Notes under the pieces: model-generated | Seen by the model: only the letters and a program-made list of their open reading frames with translations | What the model was told of the DNA's origin: nothing | Database searches by the model: none | Assembly (NCBI GenBank): GCA_963580285.1 | Contig: OY757019.1 | Span: forward strand, 67,013,076 to 67,077,075 | DNA: 64,000 bases | Source: Lucinisca nassula | Lineage: Eukaryota; Mollusca; Bivalvia; Lucinida; Lucinidae | Direction of reading: 5' to 3' | Position numbers and translations under genes: made by a program | In this document: positions 57,992 to 64,000 of the stretch, in pieces | How the letters are laid out: every line of letters begins with the position of its first letter | How positions within the stretch are numbered: position 1 is the stretch's first letter

Positions 57992-60099
57992 AACAAGGCA
58001 TCGCATGCGATACAAATCCCCTCGCACTAGACAACTTTGTGTGTGGAAAACACTGAAATGGCAAAAGTCCAACTTGCTTGAGATATTATCATATGCAACA
58101 TTTGTGTAAAGTTTGTTTAAAAATCCTCCAATAAATGTACATTCTAGAGTGATGACGTTTCTCTAAAAATAGCCATAGTGACCTTGACTTGAGGCCATGA
58201 CCACGAAAGTAGATCTTGCTCAAGATATTATCATAAGCATCTTTTGTGTGAAGCTATATTAAAATCTGTTAATAAATGTAGGCTGTAGAGCGATGACAAA
58301 GTTTTTCTAAAGATAGCCACAGTGACCTTGACTTTGAGGTAATGACCTTGAAAGTCAAAGTAAGTCGAGGTATTATCATAAGAAAAATTTGTGTGAAGTT
58401 CTATTACAATCCATCATTAAACGTAGGCGCTAGAGCGATGACAAAGTTTTTCTAAAAATAGCCACAGTGACCTTGACCTTGAAAGTCTAAATAGCTCGAG
58501 ATATTGTTATAAGGAACATTTGTGTGAAGTTATATTGAAATGGATGAAGAAATGTAAGCGCTAGAGCCATGACAAAGTTTTTCTAAAAATAGCCACAGTG
58601 ACCTTGACCTTGAAAGTGGAACTCACTAGAGATATTGTTATAAGGAACATTTGTGTGAAGTAATATTGAAATTGGTGAAAAAAATGTAAGCGCTAGAGCA
58701 ATGACAAAGTTTTTCTAAAAATAGCCACAGTGACCTTGACCTTGAAAGTCAAACTCGTTCGAGGTATTGTCATAAGCAACATTTGTGTGAAGTTATATTG
58801 AAATCAGTGAAGAAATGTAGGCGCTAGAGCGATAACAAAGTTTTCTAAAAATAGCCATAGTGACCTTGACCTTGAAAGTCGAAATGGTGAGATATTGTCA
58901 TAAGGAACATTTGTGTGAAGTTATATTGAAATCGATGAAGAAATGTAAGCGCTAGAGGGATGACGAAGTTTTTCTAAAAATAGACACAGTGACCTTGACC
59001 TTGAAAGTGGAACTCGCTAGAGATATTGTCATAAGGAACATTTGTATGAAGTTATATTGAAATTGGTGAAGAAATGTAAACGCTAGAGCGATGACAAAGT
59101 TTTTCTAAAAAATAGCCACATTGACCTTGACCTTGAGGCCTTGACATTGATAGTCTAACCCACTTGAGATATTGCCTTAAGGAACATTTGTGTGAAGTTA
59201 TATTGAAATCAATGAAGAAATATAGGCGATAGAGCGATGACAAAGTTTTTTCTAAAAATAGCCACAGTGACCCTGACCTTGAGGCCATGAGTTGGAAAGT
59301 CGAACTCGCTGGAGATATTTTTATAAGGAACATTTGTGTGAAGTTATATTGAAATTGGTGAAGAAATGTAGGCGCTAGAGCGATGAAAATGTTTTTCTAA
59401 AAATAGCCACAGTGACCTTGACCTTGAGGTCATGACCTTGAACGTCCAACTCGCTCAAGATATTGTCATAAGGAACATTTGTGTGAAGTTATATTGAAAT
59501 CAGTGAAGAAATGTAGGAGCTAGAGCGATGACAAAGTTTTTCTAAAAATAGCCACTGTGACCTTGACCTTCAAGCCATGACCTTGAAAGTGGAACTCGCT
59601 CAAGATATTTTTATAAGGATCATTTGTGTGAAGTTATATTGAAATTGGTGAAGAAATGAAAGCACTAGAGCGATGACAATGTTTTTCTAAAAATAGCCAC
59701 AGTGACCTTGACCTTGAGGTCATGACCTTGAAAGTCCAACTCACTCGAGATAATTTTTATAAGGATCATTTGTTTGAAGTTATATTGAAATTGGGGGAGA
59801 AATGTAGGCGCTAGAGCCATGACAAAGTTTTTCAAAAAATAGCCAGAGTGACCTTGACCTTGAGGTCATGACCTTGAAAGTCGATCTTGCTCCAGATATT
59901 GTCGTAAGGAACGTTTGTGTGAAGTTATATTAAAATGGGTCAAGAAATGTAGGCACTAGAGCGATGACAAAAGTACGTACGTACGTGGCGCTAGAGTGAT
60001 GACAAAAGTACGTATGTACGTGGCGCTAGAGCGATGACAAAAGTACGTACGGGACAAATGCTATATCCTCCCTCACAACTATGTTGTGCGAGGGGATAA
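57992..60099 (+). mobile_element. F6 hairpin-ended element
   Basis: Head AACAAG, palindrome ATCGCATGCGAT, then ATCCCCTCGCAC. The array has about 14 units of 130 or 146 bp (the long form has an extra 16-bp 'gaggtcatgacctt' block). A (GTAC)n minisatellite lies at 59,970-60,050, then box GCTATATCC and a hairpin ending GTGCGAGGGGATAA at 60,099. Flanks 'tgcaaaataaa' and 'tgaaatcc' are contiguous at 60,415-60,431. Each unit carries TGACCTTGACCTTGA. Confidence 0.85.
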
Positions 60100-61015
60100 T
60101 GAAATCCAACAGGTGGGTTTGGAGGAGAAGATGTTTAAAGATTTTTAATTTTTTGTGTGGTTTTGTTGCCATGGCAACCAGAGTTCTGGGTGTAACAAAA
60201 TTCTTTGAAGGAATTTAGAAGAGGACTAAGTAAGGAACATTCCTGTGAAGTTTGGTTACAATTGGCCCAGTAGTTTAGGAGGAGAAGATGTTTTAGCATT
60301 ACACTATATGTTAAATAGGGAAAATAAGCCCCGCCCATGGCGGCCATGTTTTTTGTCGGATCAAAATTTCTTCAAGGAATCTGAAAGGGGTCCACCCAAG
60401 GAACATTCATGCAAAATAAAAATGAAATCCAACAGGTGGTTTTGGAGGAGAAGATTTTTAAAGATTTTTAATATTTTGTGTTGTTTTGTTGCCATGGCAA
60501 CCAGAGTTCTGGGTGTAACAAAATTCTATGAAGGAATTTAGAAGAGGACTAAGTAAGGAACATTCCTGTGAAGTTTGGTTACAATGGGCTTAATAGTTTA
60601 GGAGGAGAAGATGTTTTAGCATTACACTATATGTTAAATAGGGAAAATAAGCCCCGCCCATGGCGGCCATGTTTTTTGTCGGATCAAAATTTCTTCAAGG
60701 AATCTGAAAGAGGTCAACCCAAGGAACAGTCATGCAAAATAAAAATGAAATCCAACAGGTGGTTTTGGAGAAGATTTTTAAAGATTTTTATTTTTTTTTT
60801 GGTTTTGTTGCCATGGCAACCAGAGTTCTGGGTGTAACAAAATTCTTTGAAGGAATTTAGAAGAGGACTATGTAAGGAACATTCCTGTGAAGTTTGGTTA
60901 CAATTGGCCCAGTAGTTTAGGAGGAGAAGATGTTTAAAGAAAAAGTTAACGCATGGACGCACGACGGACACAGGGCCATGACAATAGCCCCGCTGGCCTC
61001 GGCCAGTGGAGCTAA
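60100..61015 (+). repeat. F2 300-bp units and outer F2 3' end
   Basis: Three units of about 320 bp ('ttgccatggcaaccagagtt', 'ggcggccatgttttttgtcgg'), then 'gttaacgcatggacgcac' and the end TCGGCCAGTGGAGCTAA at 61,015. Confidence 0.85.
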
Positions 61016-62430
61016 TTATGGGATTGTTGAAAAGGTCTTGTGACATAGTATGCACATGTGAAATATGAAAGCCCTATCACTTACCAATTGAAAGTTATGG
61101 CCAATGTTAAATAAAAAAAACAACAAAAAACACGCAAACATCAAGGTAACAAGGTAAAACTAGAGCGATGACCAAAGTTTTTCTAAAAATAGCCACAGTG
61201 ACCTTGACCTTGAGTTCATGACCTTGAAAGTCAAAGCAACTCGAGATGTCATCATAAGAAACATTTGTGTGAAGTTCTATTAAAATCCATCAATAAATTT
61301 AGGTGCTAGAGCGATGGCAAAGTTTTTAAAAAAATAGCCACAGTGACCTTGACCTTGAAAGTTAAAATTGCTCGAGATATTGTCATAAGGAACATTTATG
61401 TGAAATTATATTGAAATTGGTGAAAAAATGTAAGCACTACAGCAATGTTAAAGTTTTTCTAAAAATAGCCACAGTGACCTTGACCTTGAAAGTTGAACTC
61501 ACTCGAGGTATTGCCATAAGGAACATTTGTGTGAAGTTATATTGAAATCAGTGAAGAAATGTAGTCGCTAGAGCGATGACAAAGTTTTTTCTAAAAATAT
61601 CCACAGTAACCTTGACCTTGAAAGTCGAAATCGCTTGAGATATTGTCATAAGGAACATTTGTGTGAAGTTATATTGAAATCAATGAAGAAATGTAAGCGC
61701 AAGAGCGATGACAAAGTTTTTCTAAAAATAGCCACAGTGACCTTGACCTTGAAAGTCGAACTTGCTAGAGATATTGTCATAAGGAACATTTGTGTGAAGT
61801 TCTATTGAAATAGGTAAAGAAATGTAGTCGCTAGAGCAATGGCAAAGTTTTTCTAAAAATAGCCACAGTGACCTTGACCTTAAAAGTCAAAATCGCTTGA
61901 GATATTGTCATAATGAACATTTGTGTGAAGTAATATTGAAATCGGTGAAGAAATGTAGGCGCTAGAGCGATGACAAAGTTTTTCTAAAAATAGCCACAGT
62001 GACCTTGACCTTGAAAGTGGGACTGGCTAGTGATATTGTCATAAGGAACATTTGTGTGAAGTTATATTGAAATTGGTGATAAAATGTAAGCGCTAGAGCA
62101 ATGACAAAGTTTTTCTAAAAATAGCCACAGTGACCTTGACCTTGAAAGTGGAACTCGTTCCAGGTATTGTCATAAGGAACATTTTTGTGAAGTTATATTG
62201 AAATCTGTGAAGAAATGTAGTCGCTAGAGCGATGACAAAGTTTTTCTAAAAATAGCCACAGTGACCTTGACCTTGAGAGTCCAAATCGCTCGAGATATTG
62301 TCATAATGAACATTTGTGTGAAGTTATATTGAAATTGGTGAAGAAATGTAGGCGCTAGAGCGATGACAAAGTTTTTCTAAAAATAGCCACAGTGACCTTG
62401 ACCTTGAAGGGGGGGGGGTGGGTGTCTGGA
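61016..62430 (+). repeat. F4 body with an F6-type array fragment
   Basis: 61,016-61,155 is F4 unit sequence. 61,156-62,405 is ten F6-type units of about 126-131 bp without F6 ends. 62,407-62,425 is a G-rich run (nine or more G). F4 units then resume. Confidence 0.75.
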
Positions 62431-62708
62431 TGGACAAAAATTATGGTACCACTAGAAAGGTCTTGTGACAAGGAGTGCACATGTGAAATATGAAAGCCCT
62501 ACTACTTACCAATCGAAAGTTATGGCCAATGTTAAAGTTTATAAAAGTAGGTCAAATGTCGAGGTCAAGGTCACGAGGTAAAAAATTATGGTACCACTAG
62601 AAAGGTCTTGTGACAAGGAGTGCACATTTGTAATATGAAAGCCCTACCACTTACCAATCGAAAGTTATGGCCAATGTTAAAGTTTTTAATAAGTAGGTCA
62701 AACATCAC

Positions 62709-62742
<34 letters not shown>

Positions 62743-63248
62743 CTAGAAAGGTCTTGTGACAAGGAATGCACATGTGAAATATGAAAGCCCTATCACTTAC
62801 CAATCGAAAGTTATGGCCAATGTTAATGTTTTTTAAAAATTTTGAAAAAAATAGGTCAAAGGTCAAGTTCAAGGTCACGAGATCAAAAATTATGGTACCA
62901 CTGGAAAGGTCTTGTGATAAGGTATACACATGTGAAATATGAAAGCTCTATCTATTACCATTCAAAAGTTATGCCCAATGTTAAGGTTTTTGTAGACAGA
63001 CAAACAAACGGACAAATTTTGAAAAAAATAGGTCAAAGTTCAAGGTCACAAGATCAAAAATTATGGTACCACTGGAAAGGTCTTGTGATAAGGTATGCAC
63101 ATGTGAAATATGAAAGCTCTATCTATTACCATTCAAAAGTTATGCCCCATGTTAAGGTTTGTGTAGACAGACAGACAGACAAACAGACAAACAGACAGAC
63201 AGACCAAAAACTATATGCCCCCGAATCTCTTAGATTCCGGGGGCATAA
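62431..63248 (+). repeat. F4 units and 3' end
   Basis: Five to six units ('ttatggtaccactagaaagg'), an internal GACAGACAAAC run at 62,993 and another at about 63,165-63,205, box ACTATATGCCCCC and hairpin arm TTCCGGGGGCAT then TAA. Confidence 0.85.
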
Positions 63249-64000
63249 AAATGAAATCCAACAGGTGGGTTTGGAGAAGGTTTTTAAAGATTTTTATTTT
63301 TTTTGTGTGGTTTTGTTGCCATGGTAACCAGAGTTCCGGGTGTAACAAAATTCTTGGAATGAATTTAGAAGAGGACTAAGTAAGGAACATTCCTGTGAAG
63401 TTTGGTTACAATTGGCCCAGTAGTTTAGGAGGAGAAGATGTTTTAGCATTACACTATATGTTAAATAGGGAAAATAAGCCACGCCCATGGCGGCCATGTT
63501 TTTTGTCGGATCAAAATTTCTTCAAGGAATCTTAAAGAGGTCCACCCAAGGAACATTCATGCAAAATAAAAATGAAATTCAACAGGTGGTTTTGGTAGGA
63601 GAAGATTTTTAAAGGTTTTTATTCTTTTGTGTGGTTTTGTTGCCATGGTAACCAGAGTTCTGGGTGTAACAAAATTCTTGGAAGGAATTTAGAAGAGGAC
63701 TAAGTAAGGAACATTCCTGTGAAGTTTGGTTACAATTGGCCCAGTAGTTTAGGAGGAGATGTTTTAGCATTACACTATCTGTTAAATAGTGAAAATAAGC
63801 CCCGCCCATGGGGGCCATGTTTTTTGTCGGATCAAAATTTCTTCAAGGAATCTGAAAGAGGTTCACCCAAGGAACATTCATGCAAAATAAAAATGAAATC
63901 CAACAGGTGGTTTTGGAGGAGAAGATTTTTAAAGACTTTTATTTTTTGTGTGGTTTTGTTGCCATTGCAACCAGAGTTCTTGGTGTAACAAAATTCTTGG
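63249..64000 (+). repeat. F2 300-bp units resumed, running off the window
   Basis: Two and a half units like those at 60,100-60,950, continuing the F2 unit broken at 52,860. No end within the window. Confidence 0.85.

Larger units (their letters stand above)
52861..63248 (+). mobile_element. F4 element with a large F2 insertion
   Basis: Head AACAAGATGTGTTTGTG and ATGCCCCCGGA; end TTCCGGGGGCATAA at 63,248. Its first 133 bp (to 52,993) rejoin its body at 61,016: 'aaggtcacaaggtaaa' plus 'ttatgggattgttg', as in intact F4 at 34,605-34,632. The outer flanks 'catgcaaaat' and 'aaatgaaatcc' are contiguous at 60,411-60,431. About 10.4 kb in total, but little of it is F4 sequence. Confidence 0.8.

Noticed and set aside
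62586..63327. Frames in F4/F2 arrays (34.6-36.0, 44.5-45.9, 52.4-54.6, 60.1-64.0 kb)
   Set aside because: Repeat-derived reading frames without domains, starting and ending within units.

Overview
The window reads as repeat-dominated nuclear DNA of a mollusc, most likely a bivalve. The evidence is tRNA-headed SINEs (one with a Nin-DC-like core), a mariner, a Jockey/CR1-type LINE, a Helentron with a C-terminal endonuclease, and many short-hairpin-ended, array-bearing elements of the kind described from oysters and mussels (pearl/HINE type). The species cannot be named. I see no convincing host gene, tRNA gene or rRNA. Every long reading frame belongs to a transposon.

Layout. 1-5.7 kb: 161-bp (type A) and 166-bp (type B) tandem arrays inside hairpin-ended elements. 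5.7-9.4 kb: a decayed LINE (2A-like motif, PHD-like finger, endonuclease, reverse transcriptase) with a SINE in it. 9.4-14.1 kb: arrays broken by a 1,292-bp mariner. 14.1-20.3 kb: another FA/F1 stack with a SINE that has a perfect 13-bp target duplication. 20.3-23.5 kb: AT-rich DNA. 23.5-31.4 kb: a minus-strand Helentron whose 1,748-codon Rep-helicase-endonuclease frame is open, while its N-terminal part is broken by about four frameshifts. 31.6-37.1 kb: an interspersed repeat (R), SINEs and F4 elements. 37.4-42.1 kb: old type B DNA with an hAT-like insertion. 42.1-64 kb: a deep nest of families F1-F6 with a 2.4-kb foldback element that has MULE-like features.

Main result. At least seven families (FA, F1-F6) share one plan: 5' AACAAG (once AACCAG), a short near-perfect hairpin, then a family-specific word X; internal arrays; often a GACGGAC-rich run and a CTATA box; then a hairpin whose last arm is the reverse complement of X; then TAA. 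X differs between families and its partner changes with it. All 16 heads and all 18-19 tails are on the + strand. Several elements sit inside others, and paralogous units in the same window supply the empty site. The joins show insertion in an oligo-A tract before T, without a duplication beyond A-run ambiguity. I infer rolling-circle (Helentron-type) mobilisation into AAAAAT-like sites carried by the arrays, producing a same-orientation nest. The resident Helentron is a plausible protein source, but I could not find its own ends, so that link is unproven.
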